DNA of 64,000 nt from Bog-473 sp963701955 (GCA_963701955.1 OY969694.1:2108001-2172000), one strand, 5' to 3'; positions 43,412 through 53,269 are shown, counted from the stretch's first letter. Made by a program: numbers and translations. Notes: generated by a model from the letters alone, not told the origin.

Positions 43412-44428
43412 CTAGAGCCAGTGGCGTCCCTTGAAGACACAATAGAGAATGGTGGATGTGGCGACCATCAACCCAACGGCAGCTGGATAGCCATAGAACC
43501 AGCCAAGCTCAGGCATGTGTTTGAAGTTCATTCCGTAGATAGTCCCCACGAGGGTCGGCGCAAACAAGATCGCAGCCCATGCTGAGATCTTCTTGACTTC
43601 CTCGTTCTGAGCCAAGCTCGCCTCTGTGAGGCTTCGCATTTCTTCATTCTGCTGCTGGCTCACGAGTGTGGTCTGTACCGTCAACGCATTCTGAAGCAGA
43701 GCACGAAAGGCATCGGCACGTTCAACAATTCGGATCGCATGGTCGTTCACATCCCGTAGGTTCCGCTGAAGTTCGAGGTCGACGTGATACTTGTCAAAGC
43801 CTTCTTCCAATGCGGCGAGGATCTCAATGAGTGGATGCGTGGCTCGCTGGAAGTCGATCACTTCGCGGGATAGTTCGTAGATCCTGCGTGAGACCTTGGG
43901 ATCACCCTTGAACAGCTGATCTTCGATCTCATCGATGTCATTCTCGAGACCCGCCGCCACGGGGCCGTACTCGTCGACGACTTGGTCGAGAATTGCGTAC
44001 AGCACTGCTTCGGGACCCAGTCGCAACAACTCCGGCGTTTCCTCAAGCCTCGTTCGCACCTGGCTCAGGTCGGGGGTCTCGGCATGGCGGATCGTCACCA
44101 CAAAGTCGGTTCCCGTGAAGACATGGAGCTCTCCGAACTCCACTTCCTCTGTCTCATCGAGATATCGAGCCGGCCGCAACACCGTGAAGAGAGTGGTTCC
44201 ATAGCGCTCAAGCTTGGGCCGTTGATGAGCGGTGATCGCGTCTTCCACCGCGAGTTCGTGGAGGTCGAACTCCCGAGCTACGGATTGGATCTCCTCGAAC
44301 TCCGGTCTGTACAGCCCGATCCAGGCCATACCTCCGCATTCTCGGACTGTGCGATAGGTGTCGTCCAAGCTGTGCGGTTCGGCACTTCGCTTGCCATCGG
44401 CATAGACGGCGTTGTTGACAAGGACCAT
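43412..44428 (-). CDS. corA: CorA-family magnesium/cobalt channel
   Basis: 338 residues. A long cytosolic alpha/beta and helical domain is followed by two C-terminal membrane helices, with the selectivity motif YGMNF after the first and a short periplasmic loop (KHMPELGWFYGYP). This is the normal CorA arrangement for divalent cation uptake. The C-terminal basic end (KGRHWL) is typical. It is monocistronic, with about 290 bases without a gene upstream. Confidence 0.95.
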   Translation of the reverse strand: MVLVNNAVYADGKRSAEPHSLDDTYRTVRECGGMAWIGLYRPEFEEIQSVAREFDLHELAVEDAITAHQRPKLERYGTTLFTVLRPARYLDETEEVEFGELHVFTGTDFVVTIRHAETPDLSQVRTRLEETPELLRLGPEAVLYAILDQVVDEYGPVAAGLENDIDEIEDQLFKGDPKVSRRIYELSREVIDFQRATHPLIEILAALEEGFDKYHVDLELQRNLRDVNDHAIRIVERADAFRALLQNALTVQTTLVSQQQNEEMRSLTEASLAQNEEVKKISAWAAILFAPTLVGTIYGMNFKHMPELGWFYGYPAAVGLMVATSTILYCVFKGRHWL

Positions 44429-44720
44429 TCGTTCCCCGATTTGGTCGATCGCGAGTTCCCGATCCGCTCATCGTATCGTTGCGCAACCCCAAGAACCCCA
44501 GCTCAGTCGAAAGCAACTCTGATCTCCGATGACGCTCTCAGTCGGGGCGGGAGTGGGTCGGTATCTACTCGGGCCAGCCGAAATGACGAGTGCTTCGGTC
44601 GCTGAGGCGTCAGCAATCGAGAATCAGACCGGCGCCTGGGTGGTGGACCACACGCTTGACGGCTCCGTCCGATGTCCTTATCGTCGCCATCGGTAGACCA
44701 CGACCGGGAGAGTGCGTTCC

Positions 44721-45935
44721 ATGACGACAGCGCCAGCCGATGTCGCCTTCGACATGTACGACCGCGAGATCTACGCGGATCCCTATCCGGTCTTTCGACA
44801 GCTTCGTGACTCTGCCCCGCTCTATTACAACGAGCAGTACGGGTTCCATGTCGTCAGTCGCTTCGCGGACATTGAGAGAGTGCTCCTGCAAAACGATGTG
44901 TTCAGCTCGTCGAAGGGTTCCGCTTATAGCTTCATGCCCTACGTCATACGTGGTGAACTCACGATTCCGAGTGGTCTGTTCATTGCCGAGGACGGCCAGC
45001 CACACTCCATCCACCGTGGCCTGGTGTCACGAATCTTCACGCCCAAACAGGTGCAGGCGCTCGAACCACAGATCCGTGCCTTTTGTGCACGGACGCTCGA
45101 TGGCCTTGTCGGGGCGGAGCGATTCGACTACGCCCAGGACCTGGCCGGCAAGATTCCCATGGCCGTAATCGGGATGTTGCTCGGGATCCCCGAAGGTGAC
45201 CAATCGGATCTTCGCGAGCACTTTCATACGCAGATGAACGAGGCGAGCGTCGATCAGGACAGGCCCCGCTTCGAGGGACTGGCGCTGTCCGAGGAGTTGT
45301 TCGGGGACTACCTCGACTGGCGGTCGGAGAATCCCTCCGACGACCTCATGACCCGGCTGCTCACTGTCGAATTCGAAGACGAAACAGGTTCTCACCGGCG
45401 GCTCAGTCGTGACGAGGTCTTCGTGTATGTGAACGTGCTCGCCGCGGCCGGCAGCGACACCACCAGCCGTCTCATGGGATGGACCGCCAAACTCCTGGGA
45501 GAGCATCACGATCAGCGCAGGGAACTCGTCGACGATCCGGCCCTGATTCCCAACGCAATCGAAGAGATCCTGAGATTCGAGCCTCCGTCGTACTGCTTTG
45601 GCCGATACGTCGCGTCAGAGGTTGAGCTCTGCGGCGAGACACTCGATCCGGGAAGCGTCGTGATCGTGCTCCCGGGCTCGGCCAACCATGACGAACGTCG
45701 GTTTCCCGAGCCCGACACCTTCGACATTCACCGGCGTGCCGGCCGGCTCCTCAGCTTCGGACTCGGCGCCCACCTGTGCATCGGGGCTCACCTGGCGCGG
45801 CTCGAGGGAAGGGTCCTACTCGAAGAGGTTCTGACGCGATTTCCGGACTGGACGGTGGATCTGAAGTCCGCCCAGCTCACCGATGCGGTGGATACACGGG
45901 GTTGGGAGTCGCTTCCGGTCGTCACCCAAGCCTGA
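44721..45935 (+). CDS. Cytochrome P450 (first)
   Basis: 404 residues from the ATG at 44721 (GGGAGAG nine bases upstream). The I-helix AAAGSDTTSRLMG has the acid-alcohol pair for O2 activation. The K-helix is AIEEILRFE (ExxR) and the heme loop is FGLGAHLCIGAHLARLE, with the ligand Cys near residue 354. It is soluble, like bacterial class I P450s, and needs ferredoxin and reductase partners. A Rieske-type ferredoxin gene converges immediately downstream. The substrate is unknown. Confidence 0.95.
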   Translation: MTTAPADVAFDMYDREIYADPYPVFRQLRDSAPLYYNEQYGFHVVSRFADIERVLLQNDVFSSSKGSAYSFMPYVIRGELTIPSGLFIAEDGQPHSIHRGLVSRIFTPKQVQALEPQIRAFCARTLDGLVGAERFDYAQDLAGKIPMAVIGMLLGIPEGDQSDLREHFHTQMNEASVDQDRPRFEGLALSEELFGDYLDWRSENPSDDLMTRLLTVEFEDETGSHRRLSRDEVFVYVNVLAAAGSDTTSRLMGWTAKLLGEHHDQRRELVDDPALIPNAIEEILRFEPPSYCFGRYVASEVELCGETLDPGSVVIVLPGSANHDERRFPEPDTFDIHRRAGRLLSFGLGAHLCIGAHLARLEGRVLLEEVLTRFPDWTVDLKSAQLTDAVDTRGWESLPVVTQA

Positions 45936-45947
45936 GGCGGGAGTGCG

Positions 45948-46286
45948 TCAGCTCGAAGCCGGCGCGGGGAGCTCCTCGTCGGCATCGACGAAGATACCGC
46001 CGTCCTCGACTTTGAGTGGATACTCGGCGATACGGCACCCCGGAGGGTTGACGCCCTTTCCGTTCTCACCGTTGAAGACCCAGCCGTGGCCGCTGCAGAC
46101 GATCGTGGTCCCGTCGAAGGCGCCGTCGACCAGGGGGAAGTCCTCGTGCGGGCAGATCCCGTAGAAGGCGTGGAGTCCTGCGCCGCTGTGCACCACCAAC
46201 ACCTCGACGCCGACGTCCTCGAGATAGAACGACTCCATCTCACCCCGGGGAATCTCGTCGACCCCGCACACCCTGGTGAAGGCCAT
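45948..46286 (-). CDS. Rieske-type [2Fe-2S] ferredoxin
   Basis: 112 residues. The cluster ligands are C45-x-H47 (CPHEDF) and C64-x-x-H67 (CSGHGW). The size is that of a stand-alone ferredoxin of a dioxygenase or monooxygenase system or a small NirD-like protein. It ends 12 bases from the P450 stop on the other strand and is the last gene of the amidohydrolase/P450 operon, so it is a plausible electron donor to the P450 enzymes or the missing oxygenase component. Confidence 0.92.
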   Translation of the reverse strand: MAFTRVCGVDEIPRGEMESFYLEDVGVEVLVVHSGAGLHAFYGICPHEDFPLVDGAFDGTTIVCSGHGWVFNGENGKGVNPPGCRIAEYPLKVEDGGIFVDADEELPAPASS

Positions 46287-46408
46287 CTTCCTACGCCTGC
46301 CCCGCGTCGACGTGACCCGGATCATCAACAGCCGCGACGGCCGCGTAGAGAACGCGGGGCTTGTGCATGGCGGGCATATTACTGCCGGCCCGGCCCTGCC
46401 CCTTCAGG

Positions 46409-47629
46409 TCAGGCCGCCACATCCATCAGATCGAACATGTTGCCGCCCATGATCTTCGCCTCGTCGGCCTCCGACAGCCCGACCTCCTTGCGCACATAGA
46501 GGGCGTACTCGTTGGGGTCGGCGATTCCTTCGGGGTGGGGCCAGTCCGAGTTGAACAAGATGTGGTCGAAACCGATCGCTTCGATCAACGGCTCGAGCGG
46601 ATCCTCCCAGTAGGGGGCGATGTAGAGGGCACGCTTGAGGACATCCCGCGGGTGCTCGGCAAAGAGGTGCGGCATCTTCCCGTAGGTGATGTCGAACTTC
46701 TCGAGCACCCGAGGGATCCAGGTGCTGCCGCACTCGATGGAGCCGATGCGTACCCGAGGAAACCGAGACAGCATCCCGTGACCGACGGCCGAGAAGATCG
46801 TGTCCATGATCGGGCGTTGGGCCATGGACAGGTCACGGAACACGTCGGACTCGAACGGACGCATCTCGAGGTGGGATCCGTTCCAGTCGTTGGCGTACTT
46901 CGTGTAGCCCGAGTCCGAAGAGTGGAACATGACAGGGATGTCGGCCTCCTCCACCCGCTTCCAGAACGGATCGGCGAAAGGCAGGAAGGGCGACTGCGGA
47001 CCCCGGAATCCCGCCACCGGCGCGGGACGGACCAGCACGGTCTTCGCCCCGCGCTCGAGCGCCCACTCGAGCTCCGCCACGGCGCCCTCGGCGGTCGCCA
47101 GATTCATTACCGGCGTGGTGAAGATCCGGCTCTGATAGTCGAAGCCCCACTCGTCGTACATCCACTGATTGAAGGCGTGGACCAGGACCTGGCTGGCCTC
47201 GGGATCGTCCATGAAGTTGACCTCAATGATGGAAGCAAGCGTCGGGAAGTTCACCGTCGCCTGTATGTGCATGCGGTCCATGAGAGCCAGACGGGCGTCA
47301 CGATCCGTGAATTCGGGGATGGCCCGCATCGGTCGGACGATCTCCCGGAAGCTCCTCCCTTGCACGTTGCGGCCCGAGAAGTACTCGAATCCCGAACCCG
47401 GCTCGGCGACGACTTCGAAGGTGGGGTTCGGGATGTAGTCGGACACCCGGTCGCGGACGATCATCTTCGTCCGCCCGTCAATGTTGGCAAGACGCACGAG
47501 GCGCGCGTACTCCTTCGGCAAGTAGCGCGTGAAGGAGTCAGCCGTCTCGTAGAAATGGAAGTCGCAGTCGAACACCTTGTAGGGGAGCTCGGTGAAGCTC
47601 ATCTCGGGGCTGTAGGGGTGGAATTCCAC
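46409..47629 (-). CDS. Amidohydrolase-2 (ACMSD-like) family enzyme, operon member 1
   Basis: 406 residues from a GTG with AAAGGA upstream. The TIM-barrel starts at KVFDCDFHFYETADSF and includes ARLALMDRMHIQATVNFPTL, PVMFHSSDSGYTKY, RVRIGSIECGSTWIPRVLEKFD and LFNSDWPHPEG, the metal and catalytic positions of ACMSD-like decarboxylases/hydrolases. The N-terminal HxH is replaced by F-H-F, so the metal site is probably of the single-His variety. It may be a decarboxylase or hydrolase of an aromatic acid. Confidence 0.85.
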   Translation of the reverse strand: MEFHPYSPEMSFTELPYKVFDCDFHFYETADSFTRYLPKEYARLVRLANIDGRTKMIVRDRVSDYIPNPTFEVVAEPGSGFEYFSGRNVQGRSFREIVRPMRAIPEFTDRDARLALMDRMHIQATVNFPTLASIIEVNFMDDPEASQVLVHAFNQWMYDEWGFDYQSRIFTTPVMNLATAEGAVAELEWALERGAKTVLVRPAPVAGFRGPQSPFLPFADPFWKRVEEADIPVMFHSSDSGYTKYANDWNGSHLEMRPFESDVFRDLSMAQRPIMDTIFSAVGHGMLSRFPRVRIGSIECGSTWIPRVLEKFDITYGKMPHLFAEHPRDVLKRALYIAPYWEDPLEPLIEAIGFDHILFNSDWPHPEGIADPNEYALYVRKEVGLSEADEAKIMGGNMFDLMDVAA

Positions 47630-47673
47630 GGGAGTGTTCCTTTCGTCGTCTTCGGTTCTTGACACGACCGTCG

Positions 47674-48903
47674 TCACCACGTCACCGGAAGTGCTTCGAC
47701 GCTGCGCATGAACGTCGATGTCGAGAAGGCGACGTCGTCCTTCGGGATGGCGAGGGCGAGCGCCGGGAGCCGGCGCAGCAGCGCGGCCAGGCTGAGCGAG
47801 ATCTGCAGTGTCGCCAGGTGGGCACCGATGCAGCGGTGCGCGCCGAAGGCGAACGACAGGTGGGGCGCCGGATCGACGCGGTGGAAGTCGAGCTCCGCCG
47901 CTTCGGGGTACACGGACTCGTCGCGGTTGGCTATGTCGAATTCGGGCAGGACCGGTTCTCCGGCGCGCACCACGACGCCCCCGCTGAGTTCGATGTCCTC
48001 GCTGGCCCAGCGCACGAAGGGAACGCCGTACTTGAAGCTGGGTATCCAGCGGAACAGCTCCTCGACCGCCCGGGGCAGCAGGCCCTCGTCGTGACACAGC
48101 TCGTCCCAGCAACCGGGCTGGGTCAACAGGGTCAACAGGGTCGTTCCCAACTGCATGAGGGTCGTCTTGAAACCGCCATGCCACAACGACAGAGCCAGGT
48201 CGACGAGCTCGGCCTCGCTCAGACGGTCCTCCTCGTCCCGGGCCGAAACGAGGACGCTCAAGAGGTCGTCGGTCACGTGGGCGCGTCGGGTGGCGATCAG
48301 GTGCAGAATCTCGCGGCGCAGCGAGTCTCCGGCGGCTCCACGGGCTTCGGTTCCGGCTTCCAGCGACGAGGAGATCTCGACGAGCGCCCGGAACCGGTCG
48401 GCGTCGCCGGGCGCCACGCCGGTCAGGTGAGCCAACACGCGAACGGGTAGCTGCGTCGAGAATGCCGAGACGAAGTCGACCGGCGGGCCATGGGCCACCA
48501 TGTCGTCGACCAAGGATTCGACCAGCTGAGCCACAAAGGGTTCGAGCTGCCTGACCCGGTTGGGCGTGAAGGCGGCGTGAGCCAGACGACGGAGGCGCGT
48601 GTGTTCGGGTGGGTCCATGTTGACCAGGAGGGCCGGATCCTTTACCCGCGCGCCGGGCCAGAGGCCCGGCGCGTCGTGACTGAGGCCGAGTCGCCGGCCG
48701 AAGACGCGGTTCCCGAACACGCATCGCACATCCTCGTAGCGTGTTGCCAACCAGCAGGGCTCCCCATAGGGCAGCTGTACCTTGATCGGTCCGCGGGTCT
48801 GGAGTTCCCGGTAGCGCGAGTCGACGTCCAGACGGCTCGCTTCGACGAACGGGTAGCGCAACGCGTCGAACACGACCTGGCCGGCGGAGCCGGGTTCGCT
48901 CAC
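47674..48903 (-). CDS. Cytochrome P450 (second), with altered I-helix
   Basis: 409 residues from a GTG preceded by GAGGAGGGG. Heme loop: FAFGAHRCIGAHLA with Cys358. The K-helix (EELFRW) is present. In the I-helix the acid of the canonical (A/G)Gx(D/E)T is replaced: the sequence is W-H-G-G-F-K-T-T (Lys246-Thr247). Such a change usually disturbs proton delivery and suggests peroxide use or an unusual reaction. Immediately after the TauD gene, with the same orientation. Confidence 0.92.
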   Translation of the reverse strand: MSEPGSAGQVVFDALRYPFVEASRLDVDSRYRELQTRGPIKVQLPYGEPCWLATRYEDVRCVFGNRVFGRRLGLSHDAPGLWPGARVKDPALLVNMDPPEHTRLRRLAHAAFTPNRVRQLEPFVAQLVESLVDDMVAHGPPVDFVSAFSTQLPVRVLAHLTGVAPGDADRFRALVEISSSLEAGTEARGAAGDSLRREILHLIATRRAHVTDDLLSVLVSARDEEDRLSEAELVDLALSLWHGGFKTTLMQLGTTLLTLLTQPGCWDELCHDEGLLPRAVEELFRWIPSFKYGVPFVRWASEDIELSGGVVVRAGEPVLPEFDIANRDESVYPEAAELDFHRVDPAPHLSFAFGAHRCIGAHLATLQISLSLAALLRRLPALALAIPKDDVAFSTSTFMRSVEALPVTW

Positions 48904-48919
48904 GGTGCCCCTCCTCGGG

Positions 48920-49759
48920 TCATCGCGCCGACGCTCCGGCGTAGCTCGGCTTCTCGGATGCCTGCACCGGCATCGGTGCGAAGACCTTGCGAAGCGTGCG
49001 CGCAGGTCCGTCGGGTTCGACGTTCCCCCGGGCATGTTGGACCGCGAGGTTGTCGAAGACGACGAGATCACCGTCGCGCCACTCGTGTTCGTAGACCACC
49101 GCCGGGTCGTAGAGGTGTCCGAACAGCTCCTGCAGGAGCTGTTCGGACTCATCGGCCGGCAATTCGACGATCCGTGTGGTCATCTGCTGGCTGACATGCA
49201 GGACGGTCCTCGCGGTGCGCGGATGGCGGAAGGCGATCGGCATGATCGTCGACCGGCCGTGCTCGAACTCAGGCTTGAGGAGGTCCTCGCCCCCGCGGCT
49301 GTACACCTGGCCAGTGCTGTGCTCCGCGTGGAGTCCCTGGACCCGGGTCCGCAGGTCGTCCGGCAGCGTCTCCCAGGCTCGAACGGCGCTCACCAGCGAC
49401 GTTCTTGCGGCGCCGGACCCGACCTCTGAGGCGTACAGGGAGATCACCTGGAACGGGGTCGGCGACCACATCATGTCGCAGTGGAAGAGAAGACGACCGT
49501 AGGGAGCCAAGGCCTCGGGGTCGCCACTGTTCGAGATGAAGCGCGGTACGAGCGGTCCACCAGGCCCGTCGTCACCGATCACGAGCCGGGAGATCCGGTC
49601 CTGTGACTCGTAGTCGAGATCCTCGTCGTGGAATACGAGGACGCCTCGCTCGTCGAACAGCGCTCGGAGCTCGTCCCGTGTCTCGGTGTCGAGATCCGCG
49701 CGCAGGTCAAGTCCGTCGACCTGGGTCCCGAAGTCGGGGCTGATGGGTCTGATTCTCAT
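48920..49759 (-). CDS. TauD/TfdA-family Fe(II)/2-oxoglutarate dioxygenase
   Basis: 279 residues. The facial triad is H93-x-D95 (FHCDMMWSP) and H242 (VQHARGN), and R255 binds 2-oxoglutarate (GPARTLRKV). The double-stranded beta-helix start FGTQVDGLDLR is typical. These enzymes hydroxylate or cleave sulfonates, phenoxyacetates or carboxylates. It lies 16 bases from the P450 and 18 from the preceding amidohydrolase, so it belongs to the same operon. Substrate unknown. Confidence 0.93.
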   Translation of the reverse strand: MRIRPISPDFGTQVDGLDLRADLDTETRDELRALFDERGVLVFHDEDLDYESQDRISRLVIGDDGPGGPLVPRFISNSGDPEALAPYGRLLFHCDMMWSPTPFQVISLYASEVGSGAARTSLVSAVRAWETLPDDLRTRVQGLHAEHSTGQVYSRGGEDLLKPEFEHGRSTIMPIAFRHPRTARTVLHVSQQMTTRIVELPADESEQLLQELFGHLYDPAVVYEHEWRDGDLVVFDNLAVQHARGNVEPDGPARTLRKVFAPMPVQASEKPSYAGASAR

Positions 49760-49777
49760 GTTGGTCGTCCTCCTGCC

Positions 49778-51049
49778 TCATGCCGCGGGGATGTCGAACG
49801 GCGGGTTGGTCTCGTAGCGGGCTCGCCATTCGCTCCGGGAGACGATCGACGTCTCGACGTCCGCGGCACGAGACCGGAGGGCGCCCACGGTGGCCTGGTC
49901 CTCGGGGATGACGGCGAAGGGGTCGTAGTCGCAGAAGCGCGCCGCGTTGCGCCAGCACACCTTTTCGACATCCTCATCGGTCATGCCGGCGGCCTCGCAC
50001 TGGGCCAGAAGGAATTCGGGAGCGTCGGGCCACACCGAATCCGAATGGGGGTAGTCCACCTCGAAGGCGAGCAGGTCCACCCCGATCTCGCGGTAGAGCT
50101 TCAGGGACGTCGGATCGGAGATGAAGCAGGCCAAGGCATGTTCCCTGAAGACTTCACTGGGGAGCTTCCCGCCGAAGTCCTGGCCTGTCCACCGCTGGTT
50201 CAGGTAGTGCCGGTCGGCCCGGTCGAGCAGGAAGGGGATCCATCCGATGCCGCCCTCGGAGAAGGCCACCTTGAGCGTGGGGTACTTACGTAGAGCCGGA
50301 CCCCAGAGCAGATCCTGCACGCAAAGGACCGAGACCTGGGTGGCCAGGACCATGAAGTTGTCAGGTGAGAAATCAGGGCCCATGTCGATCGCGTCGAGCC
50401 CCAGACCGATGTGCAAGCACACGACCATGTCGCAGTCGCACACGGCGCGGAAGAAGGGGTCCCAGTAGTCGCTGGCGTACGTCGACAGTCCCTGGACGTG
50501 AGGAAGCTCGGGCATGGAGATGGCGCGGCAACCCTTGGCCGCCATCCGGTGCACCTCGGAGACGAGGGCGTCCATGTCCCAGGTCGGACCGATGGCGAGC
50601 GGAATGAACCGACCCGGGTACGACGCACACCATTCGTCGACATGCCAGTCGTTGTAGGCCTTGAGCATCACGAGGCCCAGCTCCTTGTCGTCGGCCTCCT
50701 GGAACCGACGCCCGCTGAATCCCGCCATGCTCGGAAAGCACATTGACGCCAAGACGCCGTTGCGATCCATGTCGCGGACGCGCTCATCGACGAGGTAGGC
50801 GCCGGGGCGCATCTCGGCCAGGGCGCTCGGGTCCAGACCCCACTCCTCCTTGGGCCACGACACCGTGGCGTTGAGGCCGACGGTCGCCACCGGTTTGCCC
50901 TCGAAGATCCATCTGTCGAAGCCCTGCTCGTCGCGCACGAGCCGGGGCGCACGGTCCCGATAGCTCGCGGGGACCTGCTTCGCGAAGAGATCCGGTGGCT
51001 CGACCACGTGGTCGTCGATGCTCAGGATGATCATGTCCTCGACGCGCAT
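49778..51049 (-). CDS. Amidohydrolase-2 family enzyme, operon member 2
   Basis: 423 residues. The N-terminal LSIDDHVVEPPDLFAKQVP is the common DDHxxEPxxL start, with LKAYNDWHVDEWCASYPGRF, VVCLHIGLGLDAIDMGP, KVAFSEGGIGWIPFLLDRAD and LLAFEVDYPHSDSVWPD as the remaining barrel motifs. It closely resembles the fourth amidohydrolase at 57154 and less closely the others, pointing to paralogue duplication. The ATG at 51049 was preferred over 51091 because the latter overlaps the upstream coding region with no ribosome site. Confidence 0.87.
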   Translation of the reverse strand: MRVEDMIILSIDDHVVEPPDLFAKQVPASYRDRAPRLVRDEQGFDRWIFEGKPVATVGLNATVSWPKEEWGLDPSALAEMRPGAYLVDERVRDMDRNGVLASMCFPSMAGFSGRRFQEADDKELGLVMLKAYNDWHVDEWCASYPGRFIPLAIGPTWDMDALVSEVHRMAAKGCRAISMPELPHVQGLSTYASDYWDPFFRAVCDCDMVVCLHIGLGLDAIDMGPDFSPDNFMVLATQVSVLCVQDLLWGPALRKYPTLKVAFSEGGIGWIPFLLDRADRHYLNQRWTGQDFGGKLPSEVFREHALACFISDPTSLKLYREIGVDLLAFEVDYPHSDSVWPDAPEFLLAQCEAAGMTDEDVEKVCWRNAARFCDYDPFAVIPEDQATVGALRSRAADVETSIVSRSEWRARYETNPPFDIPAA

Positions 51050-51059
51050 GGCCGGATCC

Positions 51060-52001
51060 TCAGCCCCCGGCGCCGCCGGCGGCGGCGACATCTGTCCCGT
51101 GGCCGATCTGCGCGATGAAGCGCCCGTCGGCCACGGGGATGAAGAGGTCGGCTGTGTGGAAGGCGAGGGTTCCGCCCTCCTCCGCCCCGTTCACGGGTGC
51201 AACGGTCCAGCGCAGCTCGGCGAAGAGGTACCAGGGCTGCACCACTCGGTACAGCAGATCGACCTGTCGGATCTCGAACCGCCCGAGCAACCGGTCGTAA
51301 TGGTCGCGGTAGCCGCTCTTGCCGTCGAGGCTGGTGAGCGTGCCGCTGTCGTCGACGTAGTCGCGCACGGCCGACTGCACACCGTCGCTCAGTTCCTCGA
51401 GCATTCCCTCCACGTCCCCCGCCCGCAAGGCGTCGAGGTAGCGGTCGTGGTGGGCCAGCATCTCCCGGCGCAGATTGAGGTCACCGCCCGTCTCACCAGT
51501 CCCGGTGAGCGGTTGGCCCAGCTCGGATGGGTCCATCCGCCACCAGGCCAGCTCGCCGGTGATGCCGGTGGTGGTGGAGACCGGCAACAAGAGGACCGTC
51601 TCGGTCTCCCCGTAGGTCTGCGTCGACGGGATGCAGCCGACCGAAATCCCCTCCATGAAGGTGTACCACGCCCCACGGACCTCAATGAGAGGCTCGAAAG
51701 CGATCACGTCGCTGTGCCCGCGGATCATGTGGTACCACTCACCGATCTCCTCTCGAGTGGTGGCGATGGGCACCTGGAGACTCCCGTCGGAGCGGATCTC
51801 GGGCTTGATGGCCCAGGCCCACGGGCCATGGGGAGTGAGCGTGTCCATCAACGGGGTGAACCCACTCTCGTCTCGACACGCGATCTCCGCGTCCATGTGC
51901 GCCACGGCCTGCTCCGACGAATGCAGGGCGGCGGCCGTCGTGCGCTGCAGCAACTCCGGGTCGACATCGATCACATGCGTCGCCTGCGTTCCCCTGCTCA
52001 T
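51060..52001 (-). CDS. NTF2/SnoaL-like protein of two domains
   Basis: 313 residues. The second half (LRREMLAHHDRYLDALRAGD, SAVRDYVDDSGTLTSLDGKS, YLFAELRWTVAP) reads as a SnoaL/NTF2-like cone fold. The first half (DTLTPHGPWAWAIKPEIRSD, VIAFEPLIEVRGAWYTFMEG) is a second domain of the same kind. Such proteins are polyketide-cyclase, dehydratase or isomerase enzymes, or binding proteins. Here it may act on the product of an amidohydrolase. The start overlaps the preceding gene's stop (ATGA), consistent with coordinated expression. Confidence 0.75.
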   Translation of the reverse strand: MSRGTQATHVIDVDPELLQRTTAAALHSSEQAVAHMDAEIACRDESGFTPLMDTLTPHGPWAWAIKPEIRSDGSLQVPIATTREEIGEWYHMIRGHSDVIAFEPLIEVRGAWYTFMEGISVGCIPSTQTYGETETVLLLPVSTTTGITGELAWWRMDPSELGQPLTGTGETGGDLNLRREMLAHHDRYLDALRAGDVEGMLEELSDGVQSAVRDYVDDSGTLTSLDGKSGYRDHYDRLLGRFEIRQVDLLYRVVQPWYLFAELRWTVAPVNGAEEGGTLAFHTADLFIPVADGRFIAQIGHGTDVAAAGGAGG

Positions 52002-53218
52002 GCCGCCTCCTCACCGATGCCATCGGGCGCGTCATAGGGCAACGAGTACAGATCGGCTGCGTTCTTCCACAGGATCCGCTCGATCTCGCCGCTCGTCGCC
52101 CCGGCCCGTTCGAGGACTTCGAGGCCGATCTGGTAGTCGACCGGCCAACAACTCGACGAGTGCGGGAAGTCGGGGCCCCACATGATGTTTCCCACGCCGA
52201 TGTCGTAGCGGTTGGCCGAACCGACCTCGTCGACCACGTAGACGACGGAGATGTTGCGGCGGAAGTACTCGCTCGGCAGGAGCGGCAGGTCCCACTCGTG
52301 CCGGTTCCGCAGCACAGACTCGTCGAACTGTTCGAGGTAGTAGGGCACCCAGCCCGTCTCCACTTCGGCGCCCACGAGCTTGAGATCCGGGAATCGTTCG
52401 AAGACGCCCGAGGCGATGGTCCGCCACATGATGACGGGAAACGTGCCGGCATCGAGATCGATGCCGCGAATCGACGCCCGCTCCGCCTGCTGGGCCACCC
52501 CCCTCGCGTCGATCCTCGATCCCAGGTCGCCGGCGGGGAAGAAGAACTGAAGGTGGATGTTGATCGGCATGCCCAGCTCGACGGCGGCCGCCCAGAACCG
52601 GTCGTCCTCGGGCGTGGGGTCCGAGAACGAACCGCTGGGATACGACTCGAGCTGGGCCGTGCGCAGCCCGAGACCCACGATGCGGTGCAGCTCGTCGACG
52701 CAGTCGTCGATCCCGGTCGTCGGCAACGTGGCGTTGCACACGAAGCGCTCGGGCGCATAGGCCTGGAACTCGGCGATCCAGTCGTTGTAGACCTTGTAGC
52801 AGGCCAGGCTGAGCTCGGGGTCGGGGCACAGCTTGATGCCGTTCCACACGGTCTGGACGCCGTTGAAGATGACCTCGGCGTCGGTCTCGTCCTCGAGGAT
52901 CTCCTTGACCCGCGCCGCGGGGTCGTAGGAGCCGGGGAACATGTCCTCGTAGCGCACGCCTCGGTCCTTGATCTGCTTGAAGCTGTCGATCAGGGAGGCC
53001 CGGTCGAACCGCTTGGACGCCCGCGAGTACATGGAGCTGAAGCCCATGGGCGACGGGCGCTTCTGCCCCTCCATGATCCAGGCGTGGCCCTTGGTCTTGG
53101 GGGTCTCGATGATGTGCGGGCCACGGTCCTTGAACTTGGCCGGCAGCCGGTCCGTCCACAGCGTGGGCGGCTCGTTCACGTGCCCGTCGGCGGAGATCGC
53201 CCGGTAGCGCATCGTCAC
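51998..53218 (-). CDS. Amidohydrolase-2 family enzyme, operon member 3 (first gene)
   Basis: 406 residues. AISADGHVNEPPTLWTDRLP is the start, followed by the internal SRASKRFDRASLIDSFKQIK, LACYKVYNDWIAEFQAYAPE, INIHLQFFFPAGDL, LVGAEVETGWVPYYLEQFDE and IMWGPDFPHSSSCWP. It is the most upstream gene of the seven-gene operon and lies next to a promoter-like region with TTGACG and TAGAGT. Its stop overlaps the next gene's ATG. The activity is presumably hydrolysis or decarboxylation; the substrate is unknown. Confidence 0.88.
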   Translation of the reverse strand: MTMRYRAISADGHVNEPPTLWTDRLPAKFKDRGPHIIETPKTKGHAWIMEGQKRPSPMGFSSMYSRASKRFDRASLIDSFKQIKDRGVRYEDMFPGSYDPAARVKEILEDETDAEVIFNGVQTVWNGIKLCPDPELSLACYKVYNDWIAEFQAYAPERFVCNATLPTTGIDDCVDELHRIVGLGLRTAQLESYPSGSFSDPTPEDDRFWAAAVELGMPINIHLQFFFPAGDLGSRIDARGVAQQAERASIRGIDLDAGTFPVIMWRTIASGVFERFPDLKLVGAEVETGWVPYYLEQFDESVLRNRHEWDLPLLPSEYFRRNISVVYVVDEVGSANRYDIGVGNIMWGPDFPHSSSCWPVDYQIGLEVLERAGATSGEIERILWKNAADLYSLPYDAPDGIGEEAA

Positions 53219-53269
53219 CTCCCCTGGTGCCCGCCGTCTCGCCGGGCGCCCACCTGAATCAAGACTCTT

